Virus record (IMG/VR): IMGVR_UViG_3300032291_001215
Span: 1-38,185 of that record
Strand: one strand, 5' to 3'
Source: a virus
Length of the DNA stretch: 38,185 nucleotides
A program made the position numbers and the translations under genes. Positions 14,880 through 22,365 of this stretch are shown here, piece by piece. The notes under the pieces were generated by a model. The model did not search any database and had not been told where the DNA came from. It saw nothing but the letters and a program-made list of their open reading frames with translations. Position 1 is the stretch's first letter; every line of letters starts with the position of its first letter.

Positions 14880-15637
14880 TCACTGGCCACAAAGGCTTCA
14901 TTGGCCAAAACATGGTCAAGGCTCTGTCAGATCATGAGCTAGACCTATGTGAGTGGGGCGATGAGTATTCCCTCTATGGAATAGACCGCGTCATTCACCT
15001 CGGAGCGATCTCCGACACCCGCTGTGACGACTGGATAGCCCTTCGTAAGCAAAACGTGGGTTTCACCATCACCCTGATGGAGCGTTGCCAGAAGTACGGC
15101 ATTCCGATCCAGATTGCCTCCTCCGCATCGGTTTATGGCCCCCACAACACGACTTTTCGGGAGACTGACCCTGTAGCGCCAGCCAATCTCTACGCCGAGT
15201 CTAAGGCGATTGTGGAGGCTTACTTCCACACTATGCGCCCAATTTCACCAGTTCAAATCTTTCGCTACTTCAATGTGTATGGCCCCCACGAGGATCACAA
15301 GGGTGATCAGGCTTCCCCGTTCCACAAGTTTAGAGAGCAAGCCAAGACTGGCGTGATTAAGATTTTTGAGGGAAGTGACCAGTTTCAGAGGGACTTTATC
15401 CACGTAGACGAGGTGATTAACGTGCACAAACGGTTCTTCAAAGTGGCCGAGTCCGGCATCTGGAACGTGGGCACTGGAAAAACAATGTCATTTGCCGATG
15501 TCGCCCTCTTGGCAAGCACTGAAATACCAGCGAAAATACAGACCATTCCGATGCCCAAAGACCTAAAGTCTGGGTATCAAAAATTTACCCAAGCCGATTT
15601 AACCAAAATCAAGGCGACCCTAAAAAATGAGCGTTGA
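14867..15637 (+). CDS. hldD: ADP-L-glycero-D-manno-heptose 6-epimerase
   Basis: A 256-residue short-chain dehydrogenase/epimerase. It converts ADP-D-glycero- to ADP-L-glycero-D-manno-heptose with bound NADP. ILITGHKGFIGQN at residues 3-15 is the Rossmann loop. ASSASVYGPH is followed by YAESKA, with the catalytic Tyr and Lys. RYFNVYGPHEDHKGDQASPF and FEGSDQFQRDFIHVDEV are HldD-specific stretches, followed by WNVGTG. It is about 50 residues shorter than the E. coli enzyme. I used the ATG at 14867, directly before the Rossmann strand and behind a G-rich ribosome binding site; an upstream TTG at 14846 would add seven unrelated residues. It overlaps the genes on both sides. Confidence 0.9.
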   Translation: MRILITGHKGFIGQNMVKALSDHELDLCEWGDEYSLYGIDRVIHLGAISDTRCDDWIALRKQNVGFTITLMERCQKYGIPIQIASSASVYGPHNTTFRETDPVAPANLYAESKAIVEAYFHTMRPISPVQIFRYFNVYGPHEDHKGDQASPFHKFREQAKTGVIKIFEGSDQFQRDFIHVDEVINVHKRFFKVAESGIWNVGTGKTMSFADVALLASTEIPAKIQTIPMPKDLKSGYQKFTQADLTKIKATLKNER

Positions 15638-15824
15638 AATTGATAAGAGGTTAGCTGTGCACGAAGCCATCTGTTCTGAGCGGTACAACAGCATAGATCG
15701 TTCATTGCGTGACGGCGACAAGCGCATGTCAAAAATTGAGTACTTACTGTACGCGGTGATGATCTGCGTGCTCTTTGGCCCCGGCGTGGCTGGCGAGTTT
15801 GTCAAAAAGCTTTTGGGGTTTTGA
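15627..15824 (+). CDS. Small membrane protein with charged N-terminal helix
   Basis: A 65-residue protein starting inside the last codons of hldD. Residues 1-36 are charged and helical (a possible short coiled coil), and residues about 38-57 (IEYLLYAVMICVLFGPGVAG) form one membrane segment, followed by a short basic end. It opens the lysis region, so a holin-like or antiholin-like role is possible. A 3-TM holin is already encoded at 17155, so its own function is uncertain. Confidence 0.65.
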   Translation: MSVEIDKRLAVHEAICSERYNSIDRSLRDGDKRMSKIEYLLYAVMICVLFGPGVAGEFVKKLLGF

Positions 15825-15825
15825 C

Positions 15826-15918
15826 ATGCAAGACTGGGCTGAAGCAATCATCTTCGCCTCAGTCATAGTCGCCTTCATTGTGTGGGGGACTTTTACGATT
15901 TTGTGGATGTGGGGCTAA
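15826..15918 (+). CDS. Tiny single-span membrane peptide (30 residues)
   Basis: A 30-residue reading frame. After MQDWAEA comes a continuous hydrophobic stretch (IIFASVIVAFIVWGTFTIL) ending in WMWG. Its ATG lies 2 bases after the stop of the preceding small membrane protein. The continuous hydrophobic span in a compact region supports a real gene. Candidate roles are accessory holin or regulator of the lysis proteins. It was found by reading the gap between annotated frames. Confidence 0.5.
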   Translation: MQDWAEAIIFASVIVAFIVWGTFTILWMWG

Positions 15919-15926
15919 TTTGTTAA

Positions 15927-16211
15927 ATGCGCTGGCTTCTTCTCCCACTGTTGCTGTGCTTGGCAGGGGCCACCGCGAATGAACGATGCATTGTTTCGGA
16001 CTTTTATGGGCTAAGTTGGCTGGGTGATCCAAGCCTGCGCCACATGGAGTTATCTAGGTGGCTGACAACAAACGGCGATAACTGTTCAACGGATCAGTTG
16101 TTGGTTATTTGGAACAATTTGCCCATGTGGGCAGGTGTTGCAGACAGCTCGGAGCTACGTGGGAAGCTTTTGTATTTTTTTGCAAGAGCGGCGGAGAGGG
16201 AAAGGAAATGA
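15927..16211 (+). CDS. Small exported protein
   Basis: A 94-residue protein with a clear signal peptide: MRW, a Leu-rich core, then AGATA, with likely cleavage before NERC. The mature part holds two Cys (about 21 and 53) that could form a disulfide in the periplasm, and Trp-rich segments (LSWLGDP, LSRWLTTNG, IWNNLPMWAG). It lies in the lysis region and overlaps the next gene by ATGA. It could act in the periplasm during lysis, for example in a spanin-like role, but it lacks a good lipobox and I do not recognise the family. Confidence 0.6.
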   Translation: MRWLLLPLLLCLAGATANERCIVSDFYGLSWLGDPSLRHMELSRWLTTNGDNCSTDQLLVIWNNLPMWAGVADSSELRGKLLYFFARAAERERK

Positions 16212-16447
16212 TTCAGTTGCACAAGTGGTATCCGTTTGTGCACCCTAGCCCCTACGATATACGTTCTATAGCCCACGCAAAACGTGCCGAGCGAATGGAG
16301 TACGAATACAAGCTAGCTTTGGAGGCCGCAAAGGTTGAGAAAGCTGTTGACGCGCTAGAGATTGAGCTGTACAACAAACGATCACGTCAACGCATAATTG
16401 AGTTGGAAATATTTAACAGTACACGACACTTTGATAGATACGCATAA
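16208..16447 (+). CDS. Small coiled-coil protein of the lysis region
   Basis: A 79-residue protein. I chose the ATG at 16208, which overlaps the preceding TGA (ATGA) and follows GAGGGAAAGGA, a good ribosome binding site; the same frame is open further upstream only across the previous gene. Residues about 28-70 are highly charged and helical (YEYKLALEAAKVEKAVDALE), predicting a coiled coil. There is no membrane segment. Its stop overlaps the start of the next gene. The function is unknown. Confidence 0.6.
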   Translation: MIQLHKWYPFVHPSPYDIRSIAHAKRAERMEYEYKLALEAAKVEKAVDALEIELYNKRSRQRIIELEIFNSTRHFDRYA

Positions 16448-17145
16448 TGGTCACATCAAAAAAAGCCCCGGCCAAAGTCGCTCCAGTTAAGCGACGAACA
16501 CCAAAACCCAGAGCGGCCGTAGAGGCTCCTGCACCCAAGCCCCCAACGGATGCAATTGGCCGCGTCACAGACCTGATTAAGTGGGTTGATAGCCCTTTTA
16601 AGTTGTTCACAGTGATACTTCTAAGCTTCTTAGCCTTTGCTGGCTATTTTGCTTGGGACTCTCGTCAAGTCATCCTGCACGCCATCCAAAACCAAGACCA
16701 CATGCCTCAGCTTGTCAAACAGGACGAGTTGATCGAGCCTGCACAGGGCTTGATGAAGGATGTTGACGGTCTGATTGTTCTGGTTCACAAGGCCAACTTG
16801 GCCACAAACAGCAGAACAACCATGCTGGCCCTCAATTCTGACGGCTCACGCGAGAAAAAGATGGAGGGCACGGTCTCTTCTCTGTTTAACGCCAGCGCTG
16901 ACCGTAATGCGGCCATGGTGGCCATGCTCAACGGTGAAGTCATGTGCGAAGAGTTCAACCCATCGTCAAAAGTGGGCGAATGGGGCGCCAAACAAGGCGT
17001 GAAGTTCATGTGCCGAGGCTCAATTCCTCCTGACATGGGCAAATTTGCAGGCTACGTAGCCGTCGGGTTCAAGGAAAAGCCTGAAGACATCGCCGCCCTC
17101 AAGACCCGAATTAACCTAGCCGCCACAGATATGGCCGACGAATAA
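16447..17145 (+). CDS. Inner-membrane protein with Lys/Ala/Pro-rich N-terminus
   Basis: A 232-residue protein. Residues 1-35 are basic and rich in Ala and Pro. Residues 53-69 (LFTVILLSFLAFAGYFA) form one transmembrane helix, and residues 75-232 probably face the periplasm and start with a helical segment. The periplasmic part has two Cys (in MCEEF and FMCRG) that may pair. The topology (N-terminus inside, one span, helical outer part) would suit an i-spanin, but it is longer and partly globular. It sits just before the holin. I do not recognise the family. Confidence 0.6.
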   Translation: MVTSKKAPAKVAPVKRRTPKPRAAVEAPAPKPPTDAIGRVTDLIKWVDSPFKLFTVILLSFLAFAGYFAWDSRQVILHAIQNQDHMPQLVKQDELIEPAQGLMKDVDGLIVLVHKANLATNSRTTMLALNSDGSREKKMEGTVSSLFNASADRNAAMVAMLNGEVMCEEFNPSSKVGEWGAKQGVKFMCRGSIPPDMGKFAGYVAVGFKEKPEDIAALKTRINLAATDMADE

Positions 17146-17154
17146 GGAGCAACT

Positions 17155-17658
17155 ATGTTTTCACTACTTTCAACCCTTGGCGGACTACTGATCTCTGGCT
17201 TACCAAAGCTTTTGGAGTACTTTCAGAACAAATCTGATCAAAAGCATGAGCTGGCGCTGGCCAACATCCAAGTTCAGATGCAACTTCAGATGATGGCGCA
17301 GGGCTTTGCCGCCCAGCAGAAGATCGAAGAGATCCGTACAGACCAGATTGCCATGGAAACCGATGCTCAAATGACTGTGGCGGCGTATGACCACGACAAA
17401 GAGATCATGAAAAAGGCGGCTGGCTGGGTGGTGACCTACATGGGAACCGTGCGACCCACTGTGACCTACCTGTTTGTCCTCGAATTGTGCGCAATCAACG
17501 CTTGGATTGCCTACTACGTCCACACACACCCCGGTCTCATCATCAACATCGATGAGCTAATCCGCTTGGCTGATGTAATTTTTAGCTCTGACGAGATGTC
17601 CATGTTGGGTGCGATCATCGGTTTCTGGTTTGGCTCACGTAGCTGGAGCAAAAAATGA
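17155..17658 (+). CDS. Holin, three-TM type (putative)
   Basis: A 167-residue protein. Residues 2-17 are hydrophobic, residues about 25-85 form a long charged helix, and two clear membrane segments follow at about 103-123 (VTYLFVLELCAINAWIAYYV) and 148-162 (MSMLGAIIGFWFGSR). The RPTVTYLF start of the second span and the RSWSKK ending resemble the 'holin of 3TMs' family first described in gene transfer agents. Holins make the membrane holes that release the endolysin. The endolysin gene overlaps its stop by 4 bases, which supports the call. The start follows AAGGAGC. Confidence 0.75.
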   Translation: MFSLLSTLGGLLISGLPKLLEYFQNKSDQKHELALANIQVQMQLQMMAQGFAAQQKIEEIRTDQIAMETDAQMTVAAYDHDKEIMKKAAGWVVTYMGTVRPTVTYLFVLELCAINAWIAYYVHTHPGLIINIDELIRLADVIFSSDEMSMLGAIIGFWFGSRSWSKK

Positions 17659-18158
17659 AATTGGGTGAGGCTGGCGCTAAATTGATGCACCAGTACGAGG
17701 GGTACAGGACTAAACCGTACCTATGCCCCGCCCATATCTGGACAATCGGATACGGGCACGTGCTGTATCAAGACCAAATCCGCCTACCAATGGTCAGAAA
17801 AGAGGGCTACAGCGGCATGATCCGCAGTGAGTACCCATTGAAACAGGAGCACAACCGTGTCTGGTCAAAAGAAGAGATCAATAAATTATTCGAAGATGAC
17901 GTCGGCCCTACTGAACGTGGTGTTCTTAGACTTGCTCCCGCTCTTGCTGGTCGTCAAGGCGCTTTCGACACGTGTGTCAGCTTTTCCTTCAACGCTGGAC
18001 TGGGCGCCTTTCAGCGCTCTTCTATTCGGATGAAGATCAATCGAGGCGACTGGGAGGGGGCGGCTGAGGCTTTGATGCTGTACGTCATGGCCGGCGGCAA
18101 AGTTCTGGCCGGACTCAAAAAACGCAGGGAAGCTGAGAAGGCGTTGTTTTTATCTTAA
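17655..18158 (+). CDS. Endolysin, GH24 T4-type lysozyme
   Basis: A 167-residue muramidase that cuts the peptidoglycan MurNAc-GlcNAc bond. The catalytic pattern E-x8-C-x5-T is present: E15, C24 and T30 in the segment EGYRTKPYLCPAHIWTIGYG. SFSFNAGLGAFQRSS at about 111-125 and the downstream GGKVLAGLKKRREAE are family features. There is no N-terminal signal-anchor sequence, so export should depend on the holin encoded immediately upstream. A loop around residues 40-65 (VLYQDQIRLPMVRKEGYSGM) is longer than in T4 lysozyme. It starts in an ATGA overlap with the holin. Confidence 0.92.
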   Translation: MKLGEAGAKLMHQYEGYRTKPYLCPAHIWTIGYGHVLYQDQIRLPMVRKEGYSGMIRSEYPLKQEHNRVWSKEEINKLFEDDVGPTERGVLRLAPALAGRQGAFDTCVSFSFNAGLGAFQRSSIRMKINRGDWEGAAEALMLYVMAGGKVLAGLKKRREAEKALFLS

Positions 18159-18170
18159 AGGCATACTAAA

Positions 18171-18203
18171 ATGGCCCAAAGAATCTACGAGGTGAACGCA
18201 TGA
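18171..18203 (+). CDS. Possible 10-residue leader peptide
   Basis: A ten-codon frame (MAQRIYEVNA) behind AAAGGC, ending in an ATGA overlap with the adaptor gene at 18200. It could serve as a leader that couples or tunes translation of the late structural genes. The adaptor has its own GAGGTGA ribosome binding site inside this frame. The short length makes chance likely. Confidence 0.2.
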   Translation: MAQRIYEVNA

Positions 18204-18835
18204 CGACCGCAAGTGTTATGACCTATGACAGTTTGGTCGAAAACATCCAGTCCTATCTGGAGCGTACAGACGCCGCCACGCTGGACAAAATCCCTTTGTT
18301 TATCATGCTTGCTGAGCAGGTTATTGCCTCTCAGATTAAGTTTTTGGGCAACCTGACAGTCAACACCAGCACAATGACTGCCGGCGCCAATGTGATCGAC
18401 AAGCCAGCTCGTTGGCACAAGACGGTCTCCATGAATATCACTGTGGATGGTGTACGTCAGCCTGTATTTATCCGCAAATACGAATATCTGCGTGAATATT
18501 GGCCAAACCCAGCACTAGAAGGCACACCAGCCTTTTACTGCGACTACGACTATACCCATTGGATGGTGGCTCCTACTCCAGATACAGCGTACGATTTTGA
18601 GGTTTTGTATTACGAGCGTGTACAACCCTTAGACAGCTCTAACCAAACTAACTGGTTCACAATCTACGCCCCTCAAGCCCTGCTTTATGGATCGCTCCTA
18701 CAGGCTATGCCATTCCTCAAGAACGATGATCGAATTCCAATGTGGCAGGGTCAGTACAAGCTGATCATGGACATCTTGACGGCAGAAGACAAGTTGCGTA
18801 TTGCTGATCGTCAAGCGGTCGCCAACGACAGTTAA
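18200..18835 (+). CDS. Head-tail adaptor (P22 gp4/T7 gp11-like) protein
   Basis: A 211-residue protein. The N-terminal helical part (YDSLVENIQSYLERTDAATL, then IPLFIMLAEQVIASQIKFLG) and the beta-rich middle (RWHKTVSMNI, IRKYEYLREYWPN, YDYTHWMVAPTPDTAYDFEV) match the usual phage adaptor layout. The helical C-terminus LLYGSLLQAMPFLKNDDRI also fits. These proteins ring the portal exit and start the tail. A GAGGTGA ribosome binding site precedes the ATG. It is the more canonical of two adaptor-like genes in the window and is followed by fibre and nozzle genes, as expected for a podovirus tail block. Confidence 0.8.
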   Translation: MTTASVMTYDSLVENIQSYLERTDAATLDKIPLFIMLAEQVIASQIKFLGNLTVNTSTMTAGANVIDKPARWHKTVSMNITVDGVRQPVFIRKYEYLREYWPNPALEGTPAFYCDYDYTHWMVAPTPDTAYDFEVLYYERVQPLDSSNQTNWFTIYAPQALLYGSLLQAMPFLKNDDRIPMWQGQYKLIMDILTAEDKLRIADRQAVANDS

Positions 18836-18843
18836 GGACTAAC

Positions 18844-20121
18844 ATGAGCTACAACTCACCATTCACAGGCAACGTCATTCAACCGACGGACGTTTCCTAT
18901 CGTGCCGTCACTTTAAGCGCCAACACTCAGCTTGAGTGGCCAATCAACGGCAACGCTACAGACGACTACGCCGCTCGAATCATGCAGGTGACGGCCACAA
19001 CTACAGGCTTGAGCCTGTACATGCCGCCTGCAAATCAAGCCTCTGTTGGTCAAGATGCTTTGATCCGCAACGTCGGCTCAAACACCTTCACAGTTAAAGA
19101 CTACGCTGGCGCAAACACAATCATCTCTGTGGCCGCTGGTGAGTCCAAGTACGTTTACATCACAGCCAATCCAACAGTTACGGGAACTTGGGGAACTATT
19201 GCTTTTGGCACTGGAACCTCCTCTGCTGATGCCGCCACCTTGGCAGGATATGGCTTGGTCGCAAGTGGCTCAACTTTGAATCAAAGCCATCCAGCTCAGG
19301 CAATTGTGACTGGCGGAACGTTTGCCACGACTGATCGCGCTCAGACGCTAATTTGGTCAGGCGGTGCAGGTACTTATACGCTACCAGCCACATCTACTTT
19401 GGGTAACAACTGGTTCACGCTGTTTAAGAACAACGGCACGGGATCAATGGTGATCTCTGCCACTGACAACATTGATGGCGCGTCTACCAAGACATTTGCG
19501 CCAACTGAGTCGGCATTCATTGTTTGCACCGGCACAACCTACATCACCGTGGGTTACGGCGTCAGCTCACAGTTTTTCTACACATCGTTGGTTAAGGCTG
19601 TAACTTCTGGTTCCTACACCCTAAGCGCCAGCGAAGCATCCAACACAATTCAGACATACACAGGAACGCTTACAGGCAACGTCACGGTTACATATCCGCC
19701 TGTGGTGAACTTGTACGTGATAAAGAACTCCGTGACTGCTGGCGGTTATACGCTGACAGTTGGAACAGGTTCTGGTACATCGGTTGCAATTCCCGCTGGT
19801 GAGCAAGTTACTTTGGCTTGCGATGGAACCAATTTCTTTAATGCCAACACATCTCAAGCTGGCTCCGTGACATCGGTTTCATTGGCCGATGGAAATGTTG
19901 GAGCCCCTTCTCTGAGTTTTGCAAGCGAAACAAATACGGGTGTTTACCGTGCTGGCGCTGGACAATTTAATACAGCTATTTTGGGTGTGGTGAGGTCTAC
20001 GCTATCGGCAACAGGTTTGACGATTGCTGGATCTGTTGCTGGAACGGCTGGCACGTTTTCTGGAGCCGTTTCTGGTACAACTGGAACCTTCACAACTGGT
20101 GTCACTGGGGGCTCTTTCTAA
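18844..20121 (+). CDS. Phage tail or collar fibre protein
   Basis: A 425-residue Thr/Gly/Ser-rich protein. Residues 1-120 look like an attachment domain with a strand pattern (YRAVTLSANTQLEWP, ARIMQVTATTTGLSLYMPP) and a GQDALIRNVGSNTFTVKDYA motif often seen at the start of such fibres. The rest contains repeated beta segments such as GSYTLSASEASNTIQTYTGT. The last 70 residues (FASETNTGVYRAGAGQFN, then GTFSGAVSGTTGTF) are a familiar fibre ending, and the final TGGSF resembles the end of the fibre at 2711. It lies between adaptor and nozzle genes, so it may be a collar or lateral fibre. Confidence 0.75.
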   Translation: MSYNSPFTGNVIQPTDVSYRAVTLSANTQLEWPINGNATDDYAARIMQVTATTTGLSLYMPPANQASVGQDALIRNVGSNTFTVKDYAGANTIISVAAGESKYVYITANPTVTGTWGTIAFGTGTSSADAATLAGYGLVASGSTLNQSHPAQAIVTGGTFATTDRAQTLIWSGGAGTYTLPATSTLGNNWFTLFKNNGTGSMVISATDNIDGASTKTFAPTESAFIVCTGTTYITVGYGVSSQFFYTSLVKAVTSGSYTLSASEASNTIQTYTGTLTGNVTVTYPPVVNLYVIKNSVTAGGYTLTVGTGSGTSVAIPAGEQVTLACDGTNFFNANTSQAGSVTSVSLADGNVGAPSLSFASETNTGVYRAGAGQFNTAILGVVRSTLSATGLTIAGSVAGTAGTFSGAVSGTTGTFTTGVTGGSF

Positions 20122-22103
20122 TGACAAAGAAGGTCTTCGCGCTTGACACAAAGCCGGGCGTCCAGCGCGATGGCACTGTCTTTGACAAAGAGTTCTACAA
20201 CTCTGGTCGATGGGTTCGTTTCCAACGCGGTCGCCCTCGTAAGATAGGTGGCTATCGTCAGATCACCGCTGGTCTATCTGGCCCATCACGAGGCATCTAC
20301 GTTAACCCACAGCAAAGCTTTAACAACGTCTTCAGTGGCCACTCACAGGGCTTGCAGGTTGTTCCCATTGATAACAACGGCGTGGGATCTGGCATCACGG
20401 ATATGACATTGAGCGGTTTTACCGCCTCGGACAATAACCTGTGGCAGTTTGATACGTTTTATGACGTTAGTGGGTCTGGGGATAACCTTCTGTTGGCGCA
20501 CCCCGGCCAGTCCCTAACCCTCATTGACAACAACATCAACACCCCTGTTTTGGGTGGCGACATCACTGGCACGAGCTTAGCGCCAATTGGTGTTTTCACC
20601 GAAGTTGCCGCGACCATTACGAGTGGATCACCAAATATCACATTGGCCACAGCTAATTTGCTGATTGGCGCTGGTCAATCTGTCTCTGGCACGGGCATCC
20701 CCGCGGGTGCAACCGTAGTGTCAATCACTACGACAGCGTTGGTGATTTCAGCTAACGCTACCGCCAATGGCGCCTCAGTAACTTTGACGTTTGACAACAA
20801 TGTATCGGTCTCTGGTGGCGTGGTTACGCTCCACCCGTACGTGTTTGTTTACGGCAATAACGGCTTGATCAAGAACTGCTCAGCAGGCAACGTACAAGAC
20901 TGGGTCTCCGCGGACGCAAATGAGGTCTCTGTGGCCACAGGAAAGATTGTCCAAGGACTACCAGTGCGTGGCGGCTCAAACGCGCCTTCTGGGCTGTTTT
21001 GGAGCCTTGACAGCCTAATCCGTGTGTCATTCATTGGTGGTGCTGGTACACCTCCCCAATATTGGCGCTATGACTTGATCTCTTCTCAGTCGTCAATCCT
21101 GTCTTCTCAATCAGTGATTGAGTACGACGGCATCTACTACTGGTGCGGTGTTGATCGCTTCTTGCTTTACAACGGTGTTGTGAAGGAGATTCCAAATCAA
21201 ATGAACCAGAACTACTTCTTCGACAATCTTAACTATGCTCAGCGTGAGAAGGTTTGGGTGTCTAAGGTTCCTCGTTTTGGTGAAATCTGGTGGTTCTACC
21301 CTCGTGGTAACGAGACTGAGTGCACTGATGCAATCATCTACAACGTTCGCGAGAACACATGGTATGACGCAGGCGAAGCTCTTGGTGCTCGTCGCTCTGC
21401 TGGCTACTTCTCTCAGGTCTTCCACTATCCAATCGCGGCTTCTTGGGAAACCAACGCCACTGGCGGTATCAACACCGTCACATTGACAAACGGTGGATCT
21501 GGCTATACGAACGGAACCTACAACAGCCAAGCTTTGACAGGCGGAAGCGGTACAGGTGCGACAGCCAACATCACTGTGGCTGGCGGCATCATCACTGCTG
21601 TGACGATCTACGACAAAGGCGTCGACTACGAGTCTGGTGACGTCCTATCAGCCGACATTCCTGCTGGATCAAGCCTTGCAATCACGGTAGATGAGGTGGT
21701 GAACTTTGTTTCCTTGTGGCAACATGAGATTGGCACTGATGCGGTTCAGGACACCAATGTGTTGGCCATCGAGTCTTATTTCGAGACAAATGACCTCGGC
21801 TGGGTGTCTGGTGGCCCATCACAACCAAATCCTGTTGGCGAGAACAGATGGCTACGCCTAGAGCGTATTGAGCCTGACTTTGTTCAGGATGGTGAGATGG
21901 AGATCTATGTCACTGGTAGACCATTTGCGCAGTCAGAAGACGTTACAACAGGCCCCTACGTGTTTGATCCAGATACAGGTAAGGTTGACATGCGTGAACA
22001 GCGCCGTGAGCTTCGTTTGAAATTTGTCTCTAACGTGGCTGGTGGTAATTACCAAGTTGGTAAGATCATCTTAGACGCTGACGTGGGCGACGTGAGACCG
22101 TAA
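20121..22103 (+). CDS. Tail nozzle/DNA stabilisation-like protein
   Basis: A 660-residue protein whose ATG overlaps the upstream stop by one base. The N-terminal VQRDGTVFDKEFYNSGRWVR and FQRGRPRKIGGYRQI, and the later VIEYDGIYYWCGVDRFLLYN, VWVSKVPRFGEIWWFYPRG and DAIIYNVRENTWYD, are the pattern of phage stabilisation/nozzle proteins (P22 gp10 and T7 gp12 functional class) that close the podovirus tail. Two inserted beta segments, at about residues 180-230 (TITSGSPNITLATANLLIG) and 455-520 (a Gly/Thr-rich segment), look like Ig-like or fibre-type modules. It follows the adaptor and a fibre, as expected. Confidence 0.8.
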   Translation: MTKKVFALDTKPGVQRDGTVFDKEFYNSGRWVRFQRGRPRKIGGYRQITAGLSGPSRGIYVNPQQSFNNVFSGHSQGLQVVPIDNNGVGSGITDMTLSGFTASDNNLWQFDTFYDVSGSGDNLLLAHPGQSLTLIDNNINTPVLGGDITGTSLAPIGVFTEVAATITSGSPNITLATANLLIGAGQSVSGTGIPAGATVVSITTTALVISANATANGASVTLTFDNNVSVSGGVVTLHPYVFVYGNNGLIKNCSAGNVQDWVSADANEVSVATGKIVQGLPVRGGSNAPSGLFWSLDSLIRVSFIGGAGTPPQYWRYDLISSQSSILSSQSVIEYDGIYYWCGVDRFLLYNGVVKEIPNQMNQNYFFDNLNYAQREKVWVSKVPRFGEIWWFYPRGNETECTDAIIYNVRENTWYDAGEALGARRSAGYFSQVFHYPIAASWETNATGGINTVTLTNGGSGYTNGTYNSQALTGGSGTGATANITVAGGIITAVTIYDKGVDYESGDVLSADIPAGSSLAITVDEVVNFVSLWQHEIGTDAVQDTNVLAIESYFETNDLGWVSGGPSQPNPVGENRWLRLERIEPDFVQDGEMEIYVTGRPFAQSEDVTTGPYVFDPDTGKVDMREQRRELRLKFVSNVAGGNYQVGKIILDADVGDVRP

Positions 22104-22363
22104 TGGCAAACATTCTCAACGTCTCACAGGTTTACGATCCAAGGTATCACACCTTCGAGTCGTGGGCTTCGCTTATGTGCGAGCTGTATGCTGTGCAACA
22201 ATTGGCCATTCCAGACGCAAATACGGACTGGAAAGAATGGGCGGCGGGGTTGAAGGCGATTGATGTGTTTACCAATGAAGGCATTCCCGGCCCATACATC
22301 TACGAAGACTGGCAAGAATGGGCGGAAGCGCTCGTTAACGCTGTAAACCCATCGGTGAACTGA
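22103..22363 (+). CDS. Small Trp-rich phage protein
   Basis: An 86-residue acidic protein starting on the last base of the nozzle gene. It contains two similar helical segments, DWKEWAAGLKAIDVF (about residues 42-56) and DWQEWAEALVNAVNP (about 69-83). This internal repeat suggests a small two-helix binding protein. It lies between the nozzle and the giant repeat protein. The role is unknown; virion assembly is a guess from position. Confidence 0.65.
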   Translation: MANILNVSQVYDPRYHTFESWASLMCELYAVQQLAIPDANTDWKEWAAGLKAIDVFTNEGIPGPYIYEDWQEWAEALVNAVNPSVN

Positions 22364-22365
22364 AT

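Noticed and set aside
15927-15980. Lipoprotein signal (o-spanin) in the small exported protein.
   Set aside because: The only early Cys follows LLL, not a proper lipobox; an ordinary signal peptide ending at AGATA fits better.
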